DNA of 64,000 bases from contig BLAL01000026.1 in NCBI GenBank assembly GCA_015698045.1, forward strand, positions 1 through 64,000. Reading direction: 5' to 3'. Source of the DNA: Rhizophagus clarus. Lineage: Eukaryota > Glomeromycota > Glomeromycetes > Glomerales > Glomeraceae. The notes beneath the pieces were generated by a model. It was not told the DNA's origin. It did not search any database and saw nothing but the letters and a program-made list of their open reading frames with translations. The translations under genes and the position numbers were made by a program. Positions 35,564-45,259 of the stretch are shown one piece after another (within the stretch, counting starts at the first letter, position 1; the number at the start of each line of letters is the position of its first letter).

Positions 35564-36265
35564 ATGCCCAATCGTCACTCTCATCGCCAGTCCCATCGTC
35601 ACTCTCATCGCCAGCCCCATCGTCACTCTCATCGCCAGCCCCATCGCCAGCCTCGTCGCCACTCTCGTCCTATTCAATGGTTCGATGAATACACCGATTA
35701 CTTGGTGGAAGAAAGAAGAAGAAGAAATGACGAATTTCATAACGAATACGGGAGAGATCGATCGAGATTCTGGAGGTCAATCGCAAGAAGGTTCATATGT
35801 ATAATATTTAATATGTTAAAATATGTTAAAAATAGAATTATTATCTTTAATCCAACTAATTCGTTCGTTTGAATCAGACTAAATCGTCATTTTAGAACTT
35901 CGAGGTTCACGGCACAACGATGCCACCAAAAATGGAGGAATCTTCTCAGGGAATACCATGTATGAAAAATATAATGGCAAAAAAAAATATTTGCTTAAAA
36001 TTGAAAATATTTAACTAAATATTATTTCGTTTTTTGATATTTAGAGTTTTTGCCTTTATCGTAGCGGTGTCCCTGGAAGAAGATGGTCGCGTATCGGAGC
36101 AAGATATTATCGCACATTTAGATCGAGATTTTGGGAAAGACGAGGTAATTATAAAATTTCTATAATTAAAGTTTATTCACATCTTAAATTAACCAATTTA
36201 TTTTAGATACGCGACACGATCGTAGAAGGGCAAGAAACCTACCTACGTATCGTCACCGAAGATAA
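35564..36265 (+). CDS. Small basic Myb/SANT-like protein, four exons, inside the hAT
   Basis: Exons 35564-35790, 35896-35959, 36045-36144 and 36207-36265 join in frame with GT-AG introns into 149 residues. Residues 1-36 are His/Arg/Gln repeats, from a 24-bp repeat in the DNA. A Myb/SANT-like region follows, with W-F-D-E, FWRSIARR and AQRCHQKWRNLLREYH giving the aromatic and Cys spacing of that fold. A second block (RSRFWERRD) and an Arg-rich tail end the protein. DNA binding is inferred. Exon layout and sequence blocks recur at 38065-38222 and 51162-51798, which supports the gene model. hAT elements usually encode only a transposase, so it is either an accessory protein or a captured host gene. 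No stop interrupts it. Confidence 0.75.
35571..35660 (+). repeat. 24-bp coding tandem repeat
   Basis: Three to four copies of a 24-base unit (core CGTCACTCTCATCGCCAG) coding for RHSHRQ-P/S-H. It forms the basic start of the Myb/SANT-like protein. Confidence 0.85.
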
Positions 36266-36293
36266 TTTATTAATTTTATTATATTATTTTATA

Positions 36294-36410
36294 GTGAGTA
36301 GCTAGGCCCAGTCCGTACCAAATATCGGCTGGAGACTCACATTTTTTTTGGGCTGTGAATTGATACTGACGTCCACGTCGTACAGCCTGGGTACTATTTT
36401 TTAAAATAGT
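36294..36410 (+). ncRNA. Possible structured RNA: three consecutive hairpins
   Basis: Hairpin 1 (36294-36340) pairs GTGAGT with ACTCAC and, inside, CCAG with CTGG and CCG with CGG. Hairpin 2 (36351-36387) pairs GGCTGT with ACAGCC and contains GACG/CGTC. Hairpin 3 (36393-36410) pairs ACTATTTT with AAAATAGT. A T-run separates the first two. The block is GC-rich against its surroundings and lies just after the Myb/SANT-like stop codon, so it may be a 3' UTR structure. No known RNA family is recognised. Confidence 0.35.
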
Positions 36411-36619
36411 AGCGAACAAGTATCAATATTTTTTTTTTTATCAAAATTAAATAAAATAAAAATAAAATGGTGAACTTTTTTAACTGGGATTTTATTTCTT
36501 TAGTGATAAATTTGAATTTAATTGCTAGTTTTTATCATTGGATTACGTATAATAAATACAATAAATAATTTAAATTTTAAAAAATAAATTTTTATCTGTC
36601 AGATACTATTAACATGACG

Positions 36620-36815
36620 AAAATATGCCGAAACTCTATTAAAATATTAGTATTACTTATGCCGAAACTATGTCAAAATGCTGAAACTGCCGAAACTGCC
36701 GAAATGCTGAAATGCCGAAACAGTTTCGGCAGTTTCGGCAGTTTCGGCATTTCGGCATTTCGGCATTTCGGCACTATGTATGAGTTTTGGCGTTTCGCGT
36801 TAGGCCAGATGGGTT
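36620..36815. repeat. hAT right subterminal repeats
   Basis: About twelve copies of GCCGAAAC or GTTTCGGC and variants, mirroring the left side. The array contains a perfect small palindrome around CCGAAACAGTTTCGG. Confidence 0.8.
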
Positions 36816-36831
36816 TCGGCAAGCAACCTTA

Positions 36832-36839
36832 CCTAGGCG
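36832..36839. repeat. 8-bp target-site duplication, right
   Basis: CCTAGGCG, identical to the copy at 32060-32067. LINE unit D resumes at once with CCTCTTTAAGG. Confidence 0.95.
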
Positions 36840-38064
36840 CCTCTTTAAGGTTCATTATCAGGCTACCTATATGAGGGACCTTTTGTCACTCAAACGCTTT
36901 CAGTTTACTTCTTGTTTGACTAATCGGGATGATTATATCGTTGACTGAAATCTTACCTGGTTCACCCTTAACTACTCTCCATCTCACGATGCTTCCTTTC
37001 AAGCTCACCACGCTTCAAGACATTACACCTTCAAATTCAAGCTTTTCCTTGATGACTTACCTCTCCTGGAGAAGTTGAAAATTATCCGTCCGGACCTTTA
37101 TATTGACCTTTTAACGTGTCGCTTCTGCTGCCTTCGCAAAGAAGACCTGATGCATCTCATTCTCTGTTCTAAACGACGTACTGCTATGCATCAGATTTTT
37201 CAATCCTACCAAAATCATTTGTTCTCCAAGCTCCGTGAAGCGGGTGAATTGGCTGATGTGGATCCCACTCCGATGATCAGGAAGCTTTCTTCTCTCTCTT
37301 GCTGGTCTATTTCCTCCTCTAATTGGTCCTCGTATGCTCTCATTCGGGGTTGTCTGCCTACAATTTTTATTGATTTATTCGTAGAATTATCCATTCCTAG
37401 GCAGTCTGCTATGAAGGTTGTAGCTGCGATTCACAACAATTTTATTCAGAAACTCAGAAGACACATCTGGAAACCACGTACCTATGACAAAAGTAGATGG
37501 GAAGATGTGATGCACATTACTCTTAAATTAAAAACTACTCCTCGGCCTTCTAATTTGCCTGCTTCCACGTATGTGCCTTTCTCCTCTTTACCTCCTCTGA
37601 CCCATCTCGTGACTTCACGTGACTCCAGAATTGATTGGATTAAGGACTCGATGCTTCAGGGATTACCATGGTATAGTCATTTGTCGGGTTTTATGGGTCG
37701 TCTAACGGTGCTACTTAATAACAGCTTTTGCAGGATGGGATGTCGATTTTTATAGTGGGCGTGTTATCCGTTATTATGTTAGCATAGTTGCTTCTACTTT
37801 GGTTGGAACATATCAAGGGGGAAGATTTAGGGAAATTTAGTGTAATGCGATTTATTCTTTATAGGATAGGTTTATTACTTTATTTTTACTTAGGAGACTA
37901 TATAGCTTTATTTTTAGTTAGTTTTATTTTATTTTTGTTTTCTTTTTATTTTTTATAAATTGTATCAATTGAATAATAATTAATAAAGATATTGGCTACT
38001 ATGCCGCGTTTGCCTTGAATTTAAATTCTTTCTTAAAGAAATTATAGATATTAGTCATATGAAC

Positions 38065-38222
38065 CTATTGGCAATAGAGTCCCAAAAATCATAGCGGCTT
38101 CTACCATTAATATTGTGGTAGGCGCGGTTTCTGTCTCAGCGTATGTCAACAAGTTCATCCATCATAGCCCAGTTCCAATGGACGTTATAGTGGGAACGAC
38201 GTGAACGTGTATGGCGAGGCAT
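38065..38222 (-). pseudogene. First exon of a Myb/SANT-like gene, cut off by the LINE array
   Basis: Reads MPRHTRSRRSHYNVHW, then a DELVDIR segment, one in-frame TGA at 38136-38138, then RNRAYHN, GRSRYDFWDSIANR and a splice donor AG|GTTCATATG. The same donor sequence and phase end exon 1 of the gene in the hAT (AG|GTTCATATG). The promoter side also matches that gene (TTCAAATTTTATTTAAA, ACATTTTACGA, TTACTCATC). Only 36 bases of intron remain before the LINE array begins, so the later exons are displaced or lost. Confidence 0.7.
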
Positions 38223-38442
38223 TATTAGTTTAGATTTGATTTTTATAATTTGATTTTGGGATGAGTAAAAATTTGAAAGAAAGTCGTAAAATGTCACTTT
38301 AAATAAAATTTGAACAATACCTCTTTGGTTTGATTTTATTTCTCGTTTCAATTAAAATTTAATTTATTACACTTTTCATCATTAAATATATTAATTAAAT
38401 CATGTACATGTTTAATTGTTTTAAATATAAATATCAATATAT
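38223..38442. other. Upstream region of the 38-kb Myb/SANT-like exon
   Basis: AT-rich, no gene. The 150 bases next to the ATG align by eye with the 150 bases before the gene at 35564, so a promoter block is shared. Confidence 0.5.
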
Positions 38443-39049
38443 CATATTTAAAAATAAAACAATTTATTATTAGCACATTCTATTGAATTTTAAATATTTC
38501 GCATACATTTCTTAAAAAAATTAATTTTTTTTAATCAATTTAATTAAAAATAATTATATTCTGATTAAATATTTTGCGTGCATTTCTTAAAAAAATCATA
38601 AAAAAAATCTTGTACATCGTACATGCAATTACTAAATATCATCTCCTTGTAATAAATAAAAAATTACGCAACACAAATTCAACACAAATTCAACACAAAT
38701 TTAACAAATTTAACGAAATTTGGCCAAAATTAATAATTTTTTACCAGAATTATCAACACAAATTGAACACAAATTGAACACAAGTTTCAGTCACGATTTA
38801 TTTATGTCACGCTCGCATTGTTGATAATTAATCTGCATGATATGATTGTGCATACAGTATCGTATTTTCTGGCCAATCAAAATTAGGCTGATCCTTGCAT
38901 GTGATTTAATCTGCACGCGTTTTTTGTCCTATTTATTTTTTGTCTCTTTATTTCTTTATTTTTTTGTTCAATATTTTTCTCTTCTTTTTATTATTTCTTT
39001 ATCCTTTTGTTCAATATTTTTTAATTATATACAGAATATTTACATATAT

Positions 39050-39900
39050 TTCATAATTTATTGCTTTGCAGGTATAGAAATATTTGTTTATTAATAATAA
39101 TTATTTCATTATTTTTTACTTCTTTTTTACTTTGTATCGTAATACTGACAATAATATACATGTTTCCTTTATTCCTTTTTACTTGTACTTTAATACTAAT
39201 GATCAATACTAATAATACTAATTATGTTTTTTTTATTCCTTTTACTTAATACTAACAACATGTTTATTTTTTATTTTGTCTCCCCTTTCTTTTATTTTTA
39301 GTTTATTCTTTGCAGGTATAGAAATATTTGTTTATTAATACTAATTATTTTCGTTTTCTTTTTACCTCTGTTACTTTGTGTCATAATACTAACAATAATA
39401 TCCATATTTCCTTTATTCCTTTTTACTTTTACTTCAATACTAACGATACTAACAATACTAATTATATTTTTTTTACTCCTTTTACTTAATACCAACAACA
39501 TGTTTATTTTTCCTCTTTCTTTTGTTTTTAGTTTATTCTTTGCAGGTATAGAAATATTTGTTTATCAATACTAATTGTTTTAATACTAACGCGTTTTTTA
39601 CCCTAATTGTTACTTCATATCGTAATACTAACAATACTATCTACGTTTCCTTTTTTTCTTTTACTTGTACTTTAATACTAACGATAATATCCATGTTTCT
39701 ACTGTTTCTTTAACTCTTTTTACTCTAATATTAACAACACTAACAATACTAACAATATTTCTTTTATCTTTATATCTAATACCAACGTTACTATAGCTGT
39801 TTCTCTTCTTTTTACATCTAATTGTATCGTTACTCTTTCTTTTTTTACTTTTATATATTCTGTATATAGTAATAAATACTTGTAATTTTTTATAATTTAA
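39050..39900 (+). repeat. Tandem 230-240-bp repeats in the left arm
   Basis: Three copies start near 39061, 39304 and 39533, each with TTTGCAGGTATAGAAATATT followed by T-rich DNA and runs of AATACTAACAAT. The right arm carries two inverted copies near 44490 and 44690. Confidence 0.7.
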
Positions 39901-39999
39901 TTCATATTATATCTAATAAAATATACATTATATAAACTTATAGTACAAAAATGAATTTTGAAACATTACAAAATATTTATGTAAAATTACGAATCGTCA

Positions 40000-40360
40000 A
40001 AATATTTTAAAAAGTTGCAAAATATTACGCAATAAAATTACACAATATTACGAACCGTAAAATTACGCATATTGTAATATTTTGAAATATTTTAAAAAGT
40101 TACAAAATATTACGCTTACGCAAACTTGCAGCGGGTCTGGAAACTTACGAAATATTATGTAAAATTACGAAATATTGCGAATGCGTAAAATTACAGAATA
40201 TTACGAACCGTAAAATTACGAAACTTTGCATATCATAATATTTTGAAATATTTTAAAAAGTTACGAAATATTACTCTTCTGCAAACTTGCGGCGGGTCTG
40301 AAAACTTACGAAATATTATGATGCGTAATCTTGCGCAACTTTTCGCACTATAAAATTTTC
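40000..40360. repeat. AAATATTACG repeats at the inner edge of the left arm
   Basis: Short repeats of AAATATTACG and ATTTTGAAATATTTTAAAA, with two copies of GCAAACTTGC(A/G)GCGGGTCTG about 170 bp apart. The mirror copies lie at 43745-44040. Confidence 0.65.
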
Positions 40361-40627
40361 TGATGTAGATCTACATAAGATAGAGTGTGTTGTAGTTATA
40401 TATTCTCTATAAAAAGTAATTGTATATTTTTTGTACAGGTTTTGTATAACTTTGTACAGAATATGTACAGAATTTGTAGTGGTGTATACTTTATGATGAC
40501 CTTTTATATATATCGATTCTTAGACGATGATCGTGAGCATAATTAATATAAATTTCAAAATTTTCAAAACTTTTTTCTCCTTTTTTTTAGGAAATGTTTT
40601 ACTAACGTTTCTGTTTTTTTTTTGTAG

Positions 40628-41739
40628 CTTTCAGTCTTCAATTTTTGGATGATAGCTGTGAGCGTAATGAATGTAAGTTTCAAAATTTTCAAAACTTTAT
40701 TTTTTCTTTTTTTTTAGGAAACGTTTACTAATGTTTCTATCTTTTTTTTTGTAGCTTCCGGTCTTCGATTCTTAGACGATGGCCGTGAGCATAATTAATG
40801 TAAGTTTCAAAATTTTCAAAACTTTTTTCTCCTTTTTTTTAGGAAATGTTTACTAACATTTCGGTTTTTTTTTTGTAGCTTCCAGTCTTCGATTCTTGGA
40901 TGATGGACATAATGAATGTAAGTTTCAAATTTTCGAAACTTTATTTTTCTTTTTTTTTTAGGAAACGTTTTACTAATGTTTCCATCTTTTTTTGTAGCTT
41001 CCTGTCTTCGATTCTTAGACGATGGCCATAGGCGTAATGAATGTAAGTTTTGAAATTTTCAAAACTTTTTTCTCCTTTTTTTTAGGAAATGTTTTACTAA
41101 CGTTTCTGTTTTTTTTTTGTAGCTTTCAGTCTTCAATTTTTGGATGATAGCTGTGAGCGTAATGAATGTAAGTTTCAAAATTTTCAAAACTTTATTTTTT
41201 CTTTTTTTTTAGGAAACGTTTACTAATGTTTCTATCTTTTTTTTTGTAGCTTCCGGTCTTCGATTCTTAGACGATGGCCGTGAGCATAATTAATGTAAGT
41301 TTCAAAATTTTCAAAACTTTTTTCTCCTTTTTTTTTAGGAAATGTTTACTAACATTTCGGTTTTTTTTTTGTAGCTTCCAGTCTTCGATTCTTGGATGAT
41401 GGACATAATGAATGTAAGTTTCAAATTTTCGAAACTTTATTTTTCTTTTTTTTTTAGGAAACGTTTTACTAATGTTTCCATCTTTTTTTGTAGCTTCCTG
41501 TCTTCGATTCTTAGACGATGGCCATAGGCGTAATGAATGTAAGTTTTGAAATTTTCAAAACTTTTTTCTCCTTTTTTTTAGAAAACGTTTTACTAACATT
41601 TCCATCTTTTTTTTTGTAGCTTCTGGTCTTTGATTCTTGAACAATAGATGTAATAAATGTAAGTTTTGAATTTTCGAAACTTTATTTTTCTTTTTTTTTA
41701 GGAAACGTTTTTACTAACAAATCCATCTTTTTTTTGCAG
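40628..41739 (+). repeat. Tandem array of nine micro-exon-like units
   Basis: Candidate exons lie at 40628-40672, 40755-40799, 40879-40917, 40998-41042, 41123-41167, 41250-41294, 41375-41413, 41494-41538 and 41620-41658. Their lengths are 45, 45, 39, 45, 45, 45, 39, 45 and 39, all multiples of three. Each is preceded by a T-run and GTAG and followed by GTAAGT. Each intron is 79-82 nt with a TTTACTAAC/T branch-like site about 25 nt before the acceptor. Four units form a higher-order block of about 496 bp, present twice. Read in phase 1 most exons give peptides like SSGLRFLDDG, but units 2, 6 and 9 contain a stop in that phase. Whether it is transcribed is unknown. Confidence 0.6.
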
Positions 41740-41759
41740 GTTCTGATTGGACATTTTTA

Positions 41760-42930
41760 GTAATTGGGCTTCTTTACAAATATGTTTCTTTTTATTTCAT
41801 TTTATTTTTTTTATGATCGATTACATTTCATTATTTACTAACTTTTCTTTCATTTTTTCTTTTATCCCCTTTGTTTCTTTTCATTTGTTTTTCATTCTTT
41901 TTGTCTTCCTTCAATTCTTTTTGGATATTCACATTTCTCTTTCATTTTTTTCTTTTTTTTTCTTTTTTTTTACGTTTTTCCTTCTATTTTTTTTTCAACT
42001 ATTACGTTTCACCCTCCTTTTCATTTGTCCCTTTACGTTCCTCCTCTTTTCATTTTATTTTTTATATTTTCCCTCCTTTTCATTTCACCCTTTACGCTTC
42101 TCCCTTCTTTTCATTTTGTTTCTTTCCCTTTTCGTTTCATTTCCTCTTTTTTTTTGTTCTTTTACATTTCCTTTCTTCTTTTTGTTCCTTTACGTTTCCC
42201 CCTTTTTTCTTTTTGTTCTTTTACGTTTCCCTTCTTTTCTTTCCATTTCTTTATGTTTTCCTACTATTCTTTTCATTTATTTTCACTTTCCCCTCCATTC
42301 TTTTCTTTTCACCCACCTTTCAGTTTACTTTATTTCTTTTGTTTTTTTTTTGTTTCTTTTCACTTCTCTCCATTCTTTTCATCTCTCCTTCAATTCTTTT
42401 GTATATTCACATTTCTCTTTTATTTCTTCATGTTTCCTCTATTTTTTCTTTTTTATGTTTTGCCTTCCATTTTTTTGTTCTATTACGTTTCACTCTCCTT
42501 TTTATTTTATCACTTTATGTTTCCCCTTCTTTTTGTTTTGTTCCTTTGCATTTCCTCCTTTTTTCTACATTTCCTTCCTTTTGTTTTGTTCCTTTACGTT
42601 TCCCCCTTCTTTCTTTTTATTCCTTTACATTTCCCCCTCCTTTCTTTTCGCTTCTTTATATCTCTCTTCTCTCTTTTCATTTCTTTATGTTTTCCTACTA
42701 TTCTTTTTGTTTTTTTTTTATATTACACTATCCTTTTTTCTTACATTTCCTTTTTTATTCCTTTCATTTTCTTTACCTTTATATTCTTTTCATTTTTTTT
42801 TTGTTTCCCCTTACTTCTTTTCATTTCCCCTCATTTCTTTTATTTCACTTTTTTTCTTTATTGTTATTCCTATTTTTAACACATTTCTTTACTTTGATTC
42901 ATTTTTTTACTTTCATTATAGATTTCTTTT
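41760..42930 (+). repeat. 1.2-kb pyrimidine-rich tract
   Basis: Almost only T and C on this strand, with degenerate repeats of CTTTACGTTTCCCCCTTC spaced 30-40 bases. Three overlapping long open frames run through it because stop codons need A or G. Their translations are Phe/Ser/Leu only, so they are not taken as genes. Confidence 0.85.
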
Positions 42931-42959
42931 TTTTAGATTAATTTTCTATTAAAATAAAT

Positions 42960-43740
42960 TCTTATTTTTTAATTACTAATAAAACATGTAAATTTTTAAA
43001 TTAAACTACTTTGAATAAAATTTTTTGAGAAAAAATAAATTTTTGCATATGACGTACTTCATAAATAAATATAAATAAAATAATTTGGTTAAATTTATAT
43101 GCACTATTTAAAAATCGGAGTGCTAATTTGCATGCACTATTTAAAAATCGGAGTGCTGATTTTTATGCACTATTTAAAAATAGGAATGCTGATTTTTTAG
43201 CACAAATTGGCAATGCCGTTCATGAACAATTCATGCCATAAAATCGGCAACAAAAAACCACAAATCAGACAAATATATCCAAAAATCAAACAAAAATCAG
43301 ACTGCCAATTTTTGGAAATTTTTTTTTATTTGACCTATGTTAACATTTTCTTTTATTTTATAGGTTTCAGAAGTTTTTCTGGATAATTTGGGTAATAAAC
43401 CGGTGAGTTTCATTACAAAATTTAGTATTTTCTTTAAAAGAATTATAAAAAAAAAACATGTTAACTAATGGTTTCTTTTATTTTGTTTTAAAAGCATTTT
43501 AAGATGGTTTGATAGTGAAATAATGATGAGTTACAAACTTTGTGATAGATTGTAACTCAAAACTATTGAAGGATGTACCAGATTGGATGATATCGACTAT
43601 ATATCAGATGGAAGAAGAAATCAAACGAGAAGATGATGAAGATTCATCTGATTTATTTAAAGAGCGAGGAGAAAAGAAGACAAAGAGAAGAAAGAAGAAT
43701 AGAAAAGAGTGAACAAAGAAGAAAGGAAAACATCAGGAAA
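42960..43740. other. Foldback centre, right part: short repeats and possible exons
   Basis: Three 33-bp repeats (GCACTATTTAAAAATCGGAG) lie at about 43096-43200. At 43364-43402 a 39-base open segment is bordered by TTTTATAG and GTGAGT, another candidate micro-exon. A further acceptor-like TTTAAAAG lies near 43494. No protein is recognised. Confidence 0.4.
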
Positions 43741-45259
43741 TTATATAGTGCGAAAAGTTGCGCAAGTTTATACATCATAATATTTTGTAAGTTTTCAGAC
43801 CTGCCGCAAGTTTGTGTAAGCGTAATATTTTATAACTTTAAAATATTTTGAAATATTACGATGTGTAAAGCTTCGTAATTTTACGATTTGTAATATTCTG
43901 TAAGTTTTCAGACCCACCGCAAGTTTACGTAAGCGTATTATTTTGTAACTTTTTAAAATATTTTGAAATATTACTATATGTTATTCTGTAATTTTACTGC
44001 ATAATACTTCGCAACTTTTTAAAATATACGTAATATTTCATAATATTTCAAAATATTTTGATAAATAATACTTTATTTTCTGTACTATAAGTTTATATAA
44101 TGTATGTTTTATTAGATATAATTTTATTAAACCATAAAAAATTACAAATATTTATTAATATATACAGAATACATAAAAGTAAAAAAAAGAAAGAGTAAAG
44201 AGTAACAATATTATTAGACGTAAAAAGAAAAGAAACAGCTATAATAATGTTAGTATTAGATATAAAAATAAAAAAAATATTGTTATTATTGTTAGTATTA
44301 AGGTAAAAAGAGTTAAAGAAACAGTAAAAGGAGTAAAAGAAACATGGATATTATCGTTAGTATTAAAGTACAAGTAAAAAGAAATAAAGGAAACGTAGAT
44401 AGTATTGTTAATATTACGACATAAAGTAACAAAGAGGTAAAAAAACACGTTAATATTAAAATAATTAGTATTAATAAATAAATATTTCTATACCTGCAAA
44501 GTAATTGAACAAAAGAATAAAGAAATAAAGAGAAAGGAAAAAATAAACATATTGTTAGTATTGTTAGTATCATTAGTATTAAAGTACAAGTAAAAAGGAA
44601 TAAAGGAAACATGGATATTATTATTAGTATTACGATACAAAGTAACAAAGACGTAAAAAAAAATGAAAATAATTAGTATTAATAAACAAATATTTTTATA
44701 CCTGCAAAGTAATAAATTATGAAATATATGTAAATATATTGTATATAATTAAAGAAATAATAGAAAGAAGAGACAAAAAAATTAAAAATATTGAACAAAA
44801 GAATAAAGAAATAAGAGACAAAAATAAATAAGACAAAAAACGCATGCATGATTAAATGATTAAATCACATACAAAGATTAGCCTAATTTTGATTGGCTAG
44901 AAAATACGATACTGTCATGCACAATTACTAAATATCATCCCCTTGTGATAAATAAAAATTACCAGCACAACACCTCAAATTTTGTGTTCAATTTGTGTTT
45001 AATTTGTGTTGATAATGCTGGTAAAAAATTATTAATTTTGGCCAAATTTCGTTAAATTTGTTAAATTTGTGTTGAATTTGTGTTGCGTAATTTTTTATTT
45101 ATCACAAGGAGATGATATTTAGTAATTGCATGCATGTACGATGTACAAGATTTTTTTTATGATTTTTTTAAAAAATGTACGCAAAATATTTAATTAGAAT
45201 ATAATTGTTTTATTTTTAAATATGATATATTGCTTTACAGAAACTTAAAAATTCTAAAC

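Larger units (their letters stand above)
32068..36831 (+). mobile_element. hAT DNA transposon with an accessory gene
   Basis: 4764 bases bounded by a 19-bp terminal inverted repeat (TAAGGTTGCTTGCCGAAAC) and an 8-bp duplication. Many copies of GCCGAAAC, in both orientations, fill the first 170 and last 200 bases. Inside are a hAT transposase gene (32595-34885) and a second spliced gene for a small basic protein (35564-36265). The transposase carries one frameshift, so this copy is probably not autonomous now. The well-kept ends and duplication point to a moderately recent insertion, younger than LINE unit D. Confidence 0.93.
27350..37755 (+). pseudogene. LINE unit D ORF2, interrupted by the hAT
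   Basis: The endonuclease and RT are open from 27350 to 30856 (1168 codons), the longest such stretch in the array. Four in-frame stops are seen: TGA at 30854-30856, TAA at 31247-31249, TAA at 31760-31762 and TGA at 36946-36948. The hAT sits just after the RNase H domain. With the insertion and one target copy removed the length is an exact multiple of three, so there is no frameshift. Confidence 0.87.
25088..38028 (+). mobile_element. LINE unit D, full length, split by a hAT transposon
   Basis: After subtracting the hAT insertion and its target duplication the unit is about 8169 bases, matching B and C. It is the most divergent and decayed unit and the last of the array. Its 3' end (GAATTTAAATTC) meets non-LINE DNA at 38029, which is the only array-to-host boundary seen. 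Confidence 0.88.
38443..45240. mobile_element. Large inverted-repeat (foldback-type) element
   Basis: The left arm (about 38443-40370) and right arm (about 43740-45240) are reverse complements over most of their length. Matching blocks, outer to inner, are TATATCATATTTAAAAATAA; the AACACAAATT repeat; GGCCAATCAAAATTAGGCT; repeated TTTGCAGGTATAGAAATATT; TTATATAAACTTATAGTAC; and TTGCGCAACTTTTCGCACTA. The arms differ in tandem copy number (three against two of a roughly 235-bp unit). The 3.4-kb centre holds a micro-exon-like array and a pyrimidine tract. No transposase is recognised, so it would be mobilised in trans if at all. No target duplication was identified. Confidence 0.65.

Noticed and set aside
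36614-36874. 86-codon frame at the right end of the hAT
   Set aside because: It runs through the GCCGAAAC repeats and across the target duplication into LINE sequence, so it is chance.
41747-42952. Three overlapping frames of 284-401 codons, Phe/Ser/Leu-rich
   Set aside because: They exist because the strand is almost purine-free, so stop codons cannot form. Composition is uniform in all frames and there is no domain.
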